Assembly: GCF_029625315.1 (NCBI RefSeq)
Contig: NZ_CP121110.1
Span: 921,501 to 985,500 of the forward strand
DNA from: Flavobacterium ginsengisoli
Lineage (GTDB): Bacteria; Bacteroidota; Bacteroidia; Flavobacteriales; Flavobacteriaceae
Direction: 5' to 3'
DNA: 64,000 nt
Position 1 is the first letter of the stretch; each line of letters begins with the position of its first letter. The notes under the pieces were generated by a model. That model searched no databases. It was not told the origin of the DNA and worked only from the letters and a program-made list of their open reading frames with translations. Shown here in pieces: positions 56,991-64,000 of the stretch. The position numbers were made by a program, and so were the translations under genes.

Positions 56991-57956
56991 TTATCCTAAA
57001 TAAAGTATTGATAATAAAGCTAAAACAGCTATAAAAATCCATAAAAAAACACCTTGAAGCAAAGGCTTTACTCCTACTGCTTTTAAAGTGGCAAAGTTTA
57101 GCGTTGCACCAATTAGAAATAAAGTTATAGTTAAACCAATTTTAGCAATACCAACAAGATGTGCTGTAAAAATGGTTGTTGACGGAATATAGGTATTCAC
57201 TAACATTGCAACAACAAACAAACCGATGAAATAAGGAATTTTAATTTTTGAGTTCTTGCTTTTAAATAAAAAAGCAGTCAAAATTGAAATTGGAATAATC
57301 CATAAAGCTCTGGCTAATTTTACTGTTGTTGCAACCTGAAGAGCTTCTGCACCATATTTATTTGCCGCGCCCACAACAGAACTAGTGTCGTGAATGGCAA
57401 TTGCACACCAAAGCCCAAAGTCTTTTTGAGACAAATCTAATTGATGTCCGATAAAAGGAAAGACAAACAGAGCGATTGAGTTTAGTATAAAAATAACTCC
57501 TAAAGCTATTGAAGTCTGATTTTCGTTCGATTTGATTACAGGGGAAATAGCGGCAATCGCGCTTCCTCCACAAATTGCTGTTCCGCAAGAAATTAAATGA
57601 GAAGTCTTTTTCTCTGTCCTAAGCCATTTCCCTAATAGAAATCCGAAAATCAAAGTGCTGAATATTGAAAAGACAGTTAAAACAAATCCTTCTTTTCCCG
57701 CTGAAACTGCGTTATTTGCGTTCATTCCGAATCCTAAACCTACTACAGAGAATTGCAATAAAAATGTAATTGCTTTGTGATTGAATTCTACAAACGGATT
57801 TCCAAAAAGGTTCACAATTAAAACACCCAATAAAAGTGCTACTGGAGGAGAAATAATCGAAAATAAACATAAAAGAATTACAACAAGAAAAAGTACTTGT
57901 TGAAGTGATTGATTAATTTCAAATAATTGTGCTGATGTTTGTTGTTTTGTTTTCAA
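56991..57956 (-). CDS. YeiH/UPF0324-type membrane protein
   Basis: 321 residues, about 9-10 membrane segments. The family signature is visible: NPFVEFNHKAITFLLQFSVV, GLGFGMNANNAVSAGKEGF, GTAICGGSAIAAISPVI, SVVGAANKYGAEALQVAT. The start is a TTG at 57956; no in-frame ATG is closer than deep inside, which is odd. UPF0324 proteins are putative sulfate or sulfite exporters. The LysR gene upstream fits the YeiH-YeiE pairing. Confidence 0.85.
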   Translation of the reverse strand: MKTKQQTSAQLFEINQSLQQVLFLVVILLCLFSIISPPVALLLGVLIVNLFGNPFVEFNHKAITFLLQFSVVGLGFGMNANNAVSAGKEGFVLTVFSIFSTLIFGFLLGKWLRTEKKTSHLISCGTAICGGSAIAAISPVIKSNENQTSIALGVIFILNSIALFVFPFIGHQLDLSQKDFGLWCAIAIHDTSSVVGAANKYGAEALQVATTVKLARALWIIPISILTAFLFKSKNSKIKIPYFIGLFVVAMLVNTYIPSTTIFTAHLVGIAKIGLTITLFLIGATLNFATLKAVGVKPLLQGVFLWIFIAVLALLSILYLG

Positions 57957-58031
57957 AATAAAAGTAATTGATATTTACTCTGCAAAGTTCTATCGTTTAT
58001 CTTAAAAACGCTAATCGTAAATTGCAATTGG

Positions 58032-58928
58032 CTATAACTTCAAGTTATAATGAGATGCTAAATTCTGAATAAACAATTCTGATAATGAGTCTGACTTTCC
58101 TTGTAAAGTTATGATGTAAAAATATCTTTCAATTGCTAATTGCTCTACATCCAAAACGATTAATTCTTTATTTTTCAACTCTTTACTTACAGCATGAATA
58201 GACATAAAAGCAAAACATTCTGAATTTAACAAATATGATTTTATACTTTCTGTACTTCCTAATTGCATCTCGATTTGCAAATCTGCTAGTTTTAAGTTGG
58301 CTTTTTTTAATGCAAATTCTATAACTTCAAGTGTTCCAGAACCGCGTTCTCGAGTTATAAATTTCATTGATTTTAAATCAGTTATTGAAATTTCATTTTG
58401 TTGCACCAACGGATTTTTACTGCTGCAGACTAAAACCAATTCATCTTTTAAAAACGGAATGTATTTTATGGATTGATTTTTAGATTGTCCTTCAACAATT
58501 CCGATTTCGATTTCTTTATTGATTAAAGCATTTTCGATTTGTTCTGTATTTCCATTCAGTAAATTGACTTTTATGTCTTTTTGCTTTTGATGAAAACTAG
58601 CCAAAACTGGAGAAATAATATATTGCGAAATAGTTGTACTTGCTCCTAGTCTAAGCAAACCTTGACGTTCTGCATTAAACGAACTCATTTCAAAGTCTAT
58701 TTCGCGATAGATATCGAAAATACTTTTAGTATATTTTAGAAGAATTTTTCCAGCTGGAGTTAAAGCGATTTTGGAACCGTTTCGCTCGAAGAGTTTGGTT
58801 TTATATGCTTCCTCTAATTCTTGGATATGTTTAGAAACTGCTGGCTGCGTAATATACAACTCTGTTGCCGCTTTAGTAAAATTAAGGCGGAGCGCAACGG
58901 TGTAGAAAACTTTTAGCCTGAAGTCCAT
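58032..58928 (-). CDS. LysR-type transcription regulator
   Basis: 298 residues. N-terminal helix-turn-helix is classical: MDFRLKVFYTVALRLNFTKA, TELYITQPAVSKHIQELEEA. The C-terminal effector-binding domain is periplasmic-binding-like (RERGSGTLEVIEFALKK). About 75 bp upstream of the YeiH-type gene, same strand, so it may be its regulator; E. coli YeiE/YeiH pairing supports this by analogy. Inducer unknown. Confidence 0.9.
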   Translation of the reverse strand: MDFRLKVFYTVALRLNFTKAATELYITQPAVSKHIQELEEAYKTKLFERNGSKIALTPAGKILLKYTKSIFDIYREIDFEMSSFNAERQGLLRLGASTTISQYIISPVLASFHQKQKDIKVNLLNGNTEQIENALINKEIEIGIVEGQSKNQSIKYIPFLKDELVLVCSSKNPLVQQNEISITDLKSMKFITRERGSGTLEVIEFALKKANLKLADLQIEMQLGSTESIKSYLLNSECFAFMSIHAVSKELKNKELIVLDVEQLAIERYFYIITLQGKSDSLSELFIQNLASHYNLKL

Positions 58929-58949
58929 TTTTTATATCTTAAAAATCAA

Positions 58950-59513
58950 TTAATCTTCTTGTATTCTTCCTCTCAAATACTCCATTATTTTAATGATTCC
59001 ATTTGTCAAACCTTGATAATAATTTCCCATTTTAAATTCTGGAATAAAATCATTTTCAATAATTTTCGAGGTGTCTTCATTTGAAAATATTTTTTCAATT
59101 CCATTTCCATTTTGAATTCTGATATTTTTATATCCTTTAGAAAATGCAATAAGAATTCCGTTATCTTTTCCTTTTTTACCAACTCCCCATGTTTTAGCGA
59201 TATGCAATGATAAAGCTTCAAAATTGTTTTCCGCCACTTTGATTGTATCAATTGTTACAATTGCGATTTCTATTGAAGTTTCCCTTTCGTATTTAGAAAT
59301 TAAACTATCTAATTTTTTTTCTTCATTATCAGATAGAATCTTTTCATAATCATTAACCCAACCTTTTTGTTTAGGCAGAGCACTCCAATAAACCTCACGA
59401 TATATTTTTACAATTTCCTGTTTTAAAGAATCACTTTGTTTTTTACTAATAGTTTGGCTAAAGGAAATATTGATTAGAAAAAATAAAAAAAGTAAAATTA
59501 AATTTCTATTCAT
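58950..59513 (-). CDS. TPM-domain protein, secreted or lipid-anchored
   Basis: 187 residues. N-terminus MNRNLILLFLFFLINISFSQ is a signal peptide. The TPM (TLP18.3, Psb32 and MOLO-1) domain follows: GWVNDYEKILSDNEEKKLD, STEIAIVTIDTI-type strand (TSIEIAIVTIDTI), HIAKTWGVGKKGKDNGILI and IRIQNGNGIEKIFSNEDTSK. In some bacteria such proteins act as phosphatases or membrane-associated assembly factors. Ends about 21 bp before the LysR gene. Confidence 0.85.
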   Translation of the reverse strand: MNRNLILLFLFFLINISFSQTISKKQSDSLKQEIVKIYREVYWSALPKQKGWVNDYEKILSDNEEKKLDSLISKYERETSIEIAIVTIDTIKVAENNFEALSLHIAKTWGVGKKGKDNGILIAFSKGYKNIRIQNGNGIEKIFSNEDTSKIIENDFIPEFKMGNYYQGLTNGIIKIMEYLRGRIQED

Positions 59514-59541
59514 TCAAAAAATATTAATTTTTAAAATTTAC

Positions 59542-61570
59542 TTAAAGCAACCCGTTATACTTTCTAACAAACCATTCTGCTGTCAGCAAAGCAAAGAATC
59601 AAAATCAATAACCAAACCCAGTCAATAATCGGGGTTTTGCTTGAGATATTTTTTTCGATTGATTTATATTCTTTGTTTTCTAAAAGTGTATTAATCAATT
59701 GATCGGCTTGATCTTCGAAGAACGCTTTTCCTCCTGTTTGTTGTGCTAATTGCTGTAATTTAATTACGTCAGGATTTACGAATTGCTTTTCGATATCAAA
59801 ATCTAAGATTTCAAAATGACTTGCGTATGAAGTATTTGAATTTAATTCTTTTACTGTAAAATTATACTTTCCTGCTGGAAGTCCTTCTAAATTAGCAGAA
59901 AAAGAATTACTTCCTTTCAGCAAATCGTAATTTTTAGTTTGTTTGGTCGCAGCATTTACAACAGTAATTGTAAGTCTGGCTTTTTCGTCAAACTCATAAT
60001 TTTTATTGAAATATTGTGCATTGATGATAATTTCTTCTCCAGAGTTATAAAAACTTTCGTGTGTAACTACCAAAGATTTTTTTGAAGCCGATGACGCTAG
60101 ATATTGAACTATTTTATCAATAAAAACATCATACTTTTCAAATGATTGATTATCAACATGACTTTGCAAACGCCACTTCCAGCTGTTTTCTCCAAGAAGA
60201 AAAGCGGTTCTTTTTCCTTGATTTTCGGCAAAAGCCAACAATGGAGCATTTGTAGAAACGTTTCGAATTTTTGACGAAAGTAAAACAGATACATTTCCGT
60301 TTGTACTTATATTTCCGAATGGATTTTGTAAAGGCGGGAAATTTTCAAAACCGATATCATCGATTGCAAACAGATTAAAGTCTGGATGGAATTCGCAAAG
60401 AAAATCTTCTCGCTGATTGCTCATTTTAAAAATCAGATTGTTCTGTTGCTGATTTAAAAAATTGAAATCGGTGTTGTTTCCTGTTATAATAAAACTATTT
60501 GTTCCTTTTAATTTATTGTTATCAAATATTGCCTTGAAAGCTGTTGTTGGCTGGTATAAAACTAAAACAGAAATATCATCTAAATTATTAATTTCGTTTG
60601 GCTTAACTAATACCACTTTACGCTGTGCATTAACTTCAATTGAACGTTTTAATGCAAGCAATATCTGGGTGGTTTATAGCTGAAACAATTGCAATAGTAG
60701 ACTTTTGATCGATAATTTCAACAGCAAAATTTTTGATGTTATTGTAACTGTTTTTCTCTTTTGCTGAGGATTGTATGCTGGCCTTATAAATTTGTAATCC
60801 AATTTTATCTGCTGGCAATAATAGATTTAAAGAAGCTGTTTTTTTTGATGGCGAGAAAGAAAGTTTCTCTTTTGCTACAACAGTATTTCCTTGCGAAATA
60901 GTAAATTCTGCATTGGCAGTTTTGTCCCCAGCATATTGTAAAAAAACTTCGACGGGAAATTTATTTTTATGAAAAGCGTATTTATTTACGTTGAGCTGAT
61001 TGATTTTTAAATCGAAAAAAGTGGTTGTATCTCCCACAACCAAAGGATAAACTTTATTGACAGGATCGAATCTATAAACATAGTCGTTTCCTGTAGTCTG
61101 ATTTCCGTCTGTAATAATTACAGTTGGAAAAATCAGGTTTTTGTTGATGCTTTTTAAATTCTTTGCAACTTCGTCTAAATTGGTTTGATTTCCTTTAAAA
61201 TCAAATTTGTCTGAAGTTTTAAAATCATTGTCAAATTGATAAGTTTGAATATCAAATTTTTCTTTTAAAGCAGGATTTGAAACCAGTTTTTGGTATAATT
61301 CAACTGCTTTTTTATCTGATTTTAGTGCCACAATAGAACTCGAATTATCTACCACAACGGCTAAAGGCGTTTTGGTAATTTCGAGAGAATTTTTAGAAAT
61401 AATCGGATTTATCAATAAGACCAACAACCCGAAGATGGCCAAAAAACGTAAAAAAGCCAAAAGTATTATCACATTGGATTTACTTTTGGCTTTAAAAAAT
61501 ATTGAAAATACGATAAACCACCAGCAATTACTAAAGAAAGCAATAATAAAAGAATCGTGTTTGTCGTCAT
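59542..61570 (-). pseudogene. Large VWA-like membrane protein, three frame breaks
   Basis: Corrected length about 675 residues. Start ATG at 61570 (MTTNTILLLLLSLVIAGG). Two N-terminal membrane segments, then a von-Willebrand-type A-like region with TPLAVVVDNSSSIVALKS (metal-site DxSxS). After that come long beta-rich parts and a C-terminal membrane segment (DWVWLLILILCF). Breaks are A6 (61494-61499), GCAAGC (60654-60659) and GCTGTCAGC (59579-59587). Resembles Bacteroidota VWA-type membrane proteins (Bat-like). Function unknown. Confidence 0.75.
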
Positions 61571-61639
61571 ATTTATTTAGTATTCAGTAATCAGTTTGCT
61601 GTAAGCTGACTAAAATATTGTGTTTTGTTCCTGAGTCAG

Positions 61640-61680
61640 CTTAAAAACTTAGTTGCTCAGAATCTTAGCAACTTAGAATC
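61640..61680. repeat. Repeat words near the fabG 3' end
   Basis: AACTTAGTTGCTCAGAATCT and AGCAACTTAGAATCTTA, inverted and partly direct, resemble 5315-5333 and 8952-9030. Confidence 0.5.
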
Positions 61681-62427
61681 TTATGTAAGCATTCCTCCGC
61701 AAACATTAAGAACTTGTCCTGTAATGTAACCGCTCATGTCTGATGCAAGGAATAAACAAGCATTTGCTACATCTTCTGGAGTTCCTCCACGTTTCAACGG
61801 AATACCTTCTCTCCATCCTTTTACTACATCTTCTGATAATTTTGCAGTCATTTCAGTTTCGATAAAACCTGGAGCGATTGCGTTGCAACGAATGTTACGA
61901 GAACCTAACTCAAGAGCTACAGATTTTGTAAATCCGATTGCACCAGCTTTAGAAGTCGCATAGTTTGTCTGACCTGCGTTTCCAGAAACTCCAACAACAG
62001 AACTAATGTTAATGATAGATCCTGCTCTTTGTTTTAAGAAAGTTTTCTGAATCGCTTTTGTCATATTAAAAACCGATTTCAAATTCACATCAATTACTTG
62101 GTCAAAATCTGCCTCAGACATACGCATTAGCAAATTGTCTTTTGTAATTCCAGCATTATTGATTAAGATGTCAACAGTTCCAAAATCTGCTAAAACAGCA
62201 TCAACAAAAGTCTGAGCTTCGTTAAAATCTGCTGCATTAGATTGGTATCCTTTAGCTTTTACTCCTAAACTATTTAATTCTGCTTCTAAAGCTTCTGCAG
62301 ATGCAGCAGATGAGCTGTATGTAAAAGCAACGTTTGCTCCATGTTTAGCAAAAACTTCAGCAATTCCTTTTCCAATTCCACGGCTTGCACCAGTAATAAT
62401 TGCAACTTTTCCTTCTAGTAATTTCAT
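61681..62427 (-). CDS. fabG: 3-oxoacyl-[acyl-carrier-protein] reductase
   Basis: 248 residues, SDR family. NADPH-binding motif AIITGASRGIGKGIAEVF, NNAGITKDNLLMRMSEADFD, catalytic Ser-Tyr-Lys in INISSVVGVSGNAGQTNYATSKAGAIGF (Ser in NISSVV, Tyr and Lys in NYATSKAG). Reduces 3-oxoacyl-ACP in type II fatty acid synthesis. It stands alone here. Length and motif spacing match FabG well. Confidence 0.94.
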   Translation of the reverse strand: MKLLEGKVAIITGASRGIGKGIAEVFAKHGANVAFTYSSSAASAEALEAELNSLGVKAKGYQSNAADFNEAQTFVDAVLADFGTVDILINNAGITKDNLLMRMSEADFDQVIDVNLKSVFNMTKAIQKTFLKQRAGSIINISSVVGVSGNAGQTNYATSKAGAIGFTKSVALELGSRNIRCNAIAPGFIETEMTAKLSEDVVKGWREGIPLKRGGTPEDVANACLFLASDMSGYITGQVLNVCGGMLT

Positions 62428-62532
62428 ATTAAGGTATTCGTTTTTATTTTTTGAATTACAAATATAGATTATTTGAGCATTTAATAAAATTTGTAATCCA
62501 AAAATTGGCTTAAGAATTTTAGATGTTGCTAA

Positions 62533-62565
62533 AACAAAAAAAACAGCTCATAAAATGAGCTGTTT
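62533..62565 (-). terminator. Intrinsic terminator of the tiny membrane protein gene
   Basis: AAACAGCTCA / TGAGCTGTTT hairpin, 5-base loop, T8 on the minus strand, about 110 bp past that stop. Confidence 0.8.
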
Positions 62566-62673
62566 CCCCCAAAATAAAAAAACAAAACTAAAATCTTAAA
62601 TATGATTTTGTTTCGATTTAAGAAACATACTAAGTTTTAATGGTAATAGCTTAAAAATTGTTTCTTAATATAT

Positions 62674-62847
62674 CTATTCTTCTTTATTCTTTTCAATCTT
62701 ATCATAGACTATACAACCAAGCGCGATTATTATTGACAGATATAGATAAGGTCTTAAATATTCATAGTAGTATTGATTTATAATAAGTAAACCTATACCC
62801 CAAAACAATATCGCAATAGTTGCGGGTGTAAATATTTTTTTAATCAT
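62674..62847 (-). CDS. Tiny two-helix membrane protein, 57 residues
   Basis: An ORF of 57 codons from ATG at 62847 to TAG at 62674. It reads MIKKIFTPATIAILFWGIGL then YYEYLRPYLYLSIIIALGC and ends in KIEKNKEE: two hydrophobic helices with a charged C-tail facing the cytoplasm. Codon use and a terminator downstream support a real gene. Its role is unknown. Confidence 0.6.
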   Translation of the reverse strand: MIKKIFTPATIAILFWGIGLLIINQYYYEYLRPYLYLSIIIALGCIVYDKIEKNKEE

Positions 62848-62898
62848 AATATCTAGAAATAAAAAGTTTATTATTTTGATTCAGAAATTATGTTTGGT

Positions 62899-62930
62899 AA
62901 AAGCAACTCACAAAAGTGAGTTGCTTTTTA
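62899..62930 (-). terminator. Intrinsic terminator of the DUF4302 gene
   Basis: AAAAGCAACTCA / TGAGTTGCTTTT hairpin, T-run on the minus strand, immediately past the DUF4302 stop. Confidence 0.8.
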
Positions 62931-62934
62931 TATC

Positions 62935-64000
62935 TTATTGAAGCTTCCAAGTTGTCATTCTAAACGGACTTGAGGCGCTTGTAAATGTATATACAGGATC
63001 TGAGTAGTATAATCTGAAGCTTTCAGCTTTCACATAAAGTCCTTCAGGATCCATGAAATATTTATCTATACTCGCCAAGAAAGCCGGTGTTGCTACTGTA
63101 GTATTTCCGTTCCATGATTTATGTTTCAGAATTACTTTTTTACCATCTGCATCTTCTTCAGCAGTTACGTGATGCTGTAAAGGATTTCTTCCCACGAAAG
63201 TGTAATAAATAAAAGTTCCGATAGAGTGATTCGCATATATCTGAATAGATGCTATACTTTGTCCAGCTGGTAACATTGCATTAACTTTTTCTAATTCAGC
63301 ATATAACAATGGTGAGTTCGCAGGAGAATCTATTGTGTAATCATCTACAAAGAATCCAAACCATGAAAGTGGCTGTCCAGCAAGTAAATATTTATAATCG
63401 TCTGTAAGGACTAAAGGCTTCGTTGTATATTTTATCACAGCAGATACGCCACCTGTTCCTGTTGCTGTAAAACTTCCGTCAGCGTCATTATATGTGAAAT
63501 TTGATAATTTTTGTCCGCCTACTTCAACCGCAGGACTTACTATTATTCCTGTTGGAGTATATCCAATTCCTAAATCGTAACTTACAGAATAACCGCTTTC
63601 AATAGAATTTGATGTTGCAAAACGAGTTGCAGCCGCAAATGAAAAATCAAATTTATGAGTGGTTGTTCCATCGTTAGTTTCAAGAAGTCTAAAAAGCGGT
63701 CTTTCTTCTCCTCCAATAACATTTTGCTCCATTACAAGGTTTTTAGGCAAATCTGCCCAATCTTCTGCAGTAGCTTTTACAAAACGCAATTCTTGATTGT
63801 TTCTATTGGTTCTAAAGATAATCTCGCCATTTTCTTGTCCGTAGTACAAAAATTGAAAATCTCCTAAATAACCTTTAGCTCTCAAAGCTGGAATAGGATA
63901 ATTGTTTGAATCTGATAAAAGGTGAATTCTATTTTTTGTAGTAAAAGTTAAACTTACTGTACTTCCTACTTGAATAGCATATTCACTTTTATGTGGATCT
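62935..64000 (-). CDS. DUF4302-like surface protein, C-terminal part (gene starts beyond the window)
   Basis: At least 355 codons open to the window edge, beginning inside with DPHKSEYAIQVGSTVSLTF. A TTG that an ORF caller would use as a start (63885) is not the real one. Segments match DUF4302: LRAKGYLGDFQFLYYGQENG, ATRFATSNSIESGYSVSYD, SFGFFVDDYTIDSP-type loop (WFGFFVDDYTIDSP). DUF4302 proteins are Bacteroidota lipoproteins often next to SusC/SusD-like outer membrane genes. The N-terminus is outside the window. Confidence 0.8.
   Translation of the reverse strand, partial: DPHKSEYAIQVGSTVSLTFTTKNRIHLLSDSNNYPIPALRAKGYLGDFQFLYYGQENGEIIFRTNRNNQELRFVKATAEDWADLPKNLVMEQNVIGGEERPLFRLLETNDGTTTHKFDFSFAAATRFATSNSIESGYSVSYDLGIGYTPTGIIVSPAVEVGGQKLSNFTYNDADGSFTATGTGGVSAVIKYTTKPLVLTDDYKYLLAGQPLSWFGFFVDDYTIDSPANSPLLYAELEKVNAMLPAGQSIASIQIYANHSIGTFIYYTFVGRNPLQHHVTAEEDADGKKVILKHKSWNGNTTVATPAFLASIDKYFMDPEGLYVKAESFRLYYSDPVYTFTSASSPFRMTTWKLQ

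Noticed and set aside
1..64000. CRISPR arrays, tRNA or rRNA genes, riboswitches
   Set aside because: No regular direct repeats with spacers, no cloverleaf or rRNA sequence, and no recognisable riboswitch core were found.

Overview
The window looks like chromosomal DNA of a Flavobacterium-like member of the Bacteroidota. It is AT-rich and uses TAnnTTTG-type -7 promoter boxes. Recognisable genes resemble flavobacterial families (SUI1-type initiation factor, short LeuA, fused two-domain HisB, fused E1 alpha/beta dehydrogenase, DUF4302 lipoprotein-type protein, DUF6155). No rRNA, tRNA, CRISPR array, phage or transposase was seen. It is mostly housekeeping metabolism with short intergenic palindromic repeats.

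Layout. 1-6.8 kb (minus strand): a partial ABC-F ATPase, a lipoprotein, a run of small enzymes (transglutaminase-like protein, periplasmic-binding-fold protein without signal peptide, DUF4265, VOC, DinB, nucleoside phosphorylase), SUI1 and a 2-oxoglutarate/Fe(II) oxygenase. 7-20 kb: fused branched-chain 2-oxoacid dehydrogenase E1, a quinone-oxidoreductase-like gene with a Crp-type regulator, an MscS channel, two helicases, NDH-2 and a Bcr/CflA efflux pump. 20.5-27 kb: small secreted proteins, a 690-bp non-coding stretch with degenerate tandem repeats, and a cNMP/CBS/DUF294 protein with a DnaQ-like exonuclease facing acetyl-CoA synthetase. 27.6-35.8 kb: branched-chain amino acid genes (leuA-leuB, then leader-ilvD-ilvB-ilvN-ilvC). 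36-42 kb: a helical protein, two tandem M1 peptidases and a CBM9-like protein. 42.2-50.1 kb: a complete histidine operon leader-hisG-D-C-B-H-A-F-IE. 50-64 kb: a two-component system divergent from an LTA-synthase-like sulfatase, an S1/P1-type nuclease, a YeiH-type membrane protein with a LysR regulator, a TPM protein, a large VWA-type membrane protein, fabG, a tiny membrane protein and a partial DUF4302 protein.

Regulation. The his and ilv operons each begin with an unannotated short leader ORF rich in the cognate residues (four consecutive His plus a fifth; five Ile and five Val), followed by a strong intrinsic terminator before the first structural gene. This is classical ribosome-mediated attenuation, and in the his case an alternative antiterminator pairing can be drawn.

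Integrity. Eleven genes carry about 18 frame-breaking indels. About twelve fall where family conservation predicts a GCAGC/GCTGC (GCWGC) site, written instead as GCAAGC, GCAGAC, GCGAGC or a reverse complement; most of the rest are homopolymer slips. The best explanation is a systematic, motif-dependent sequencing error, perhaps from base modification at GCWGC, rather than real decay of the histidine and branched-chain pathways. Broken genes are given at their full, frame-corrected extent.
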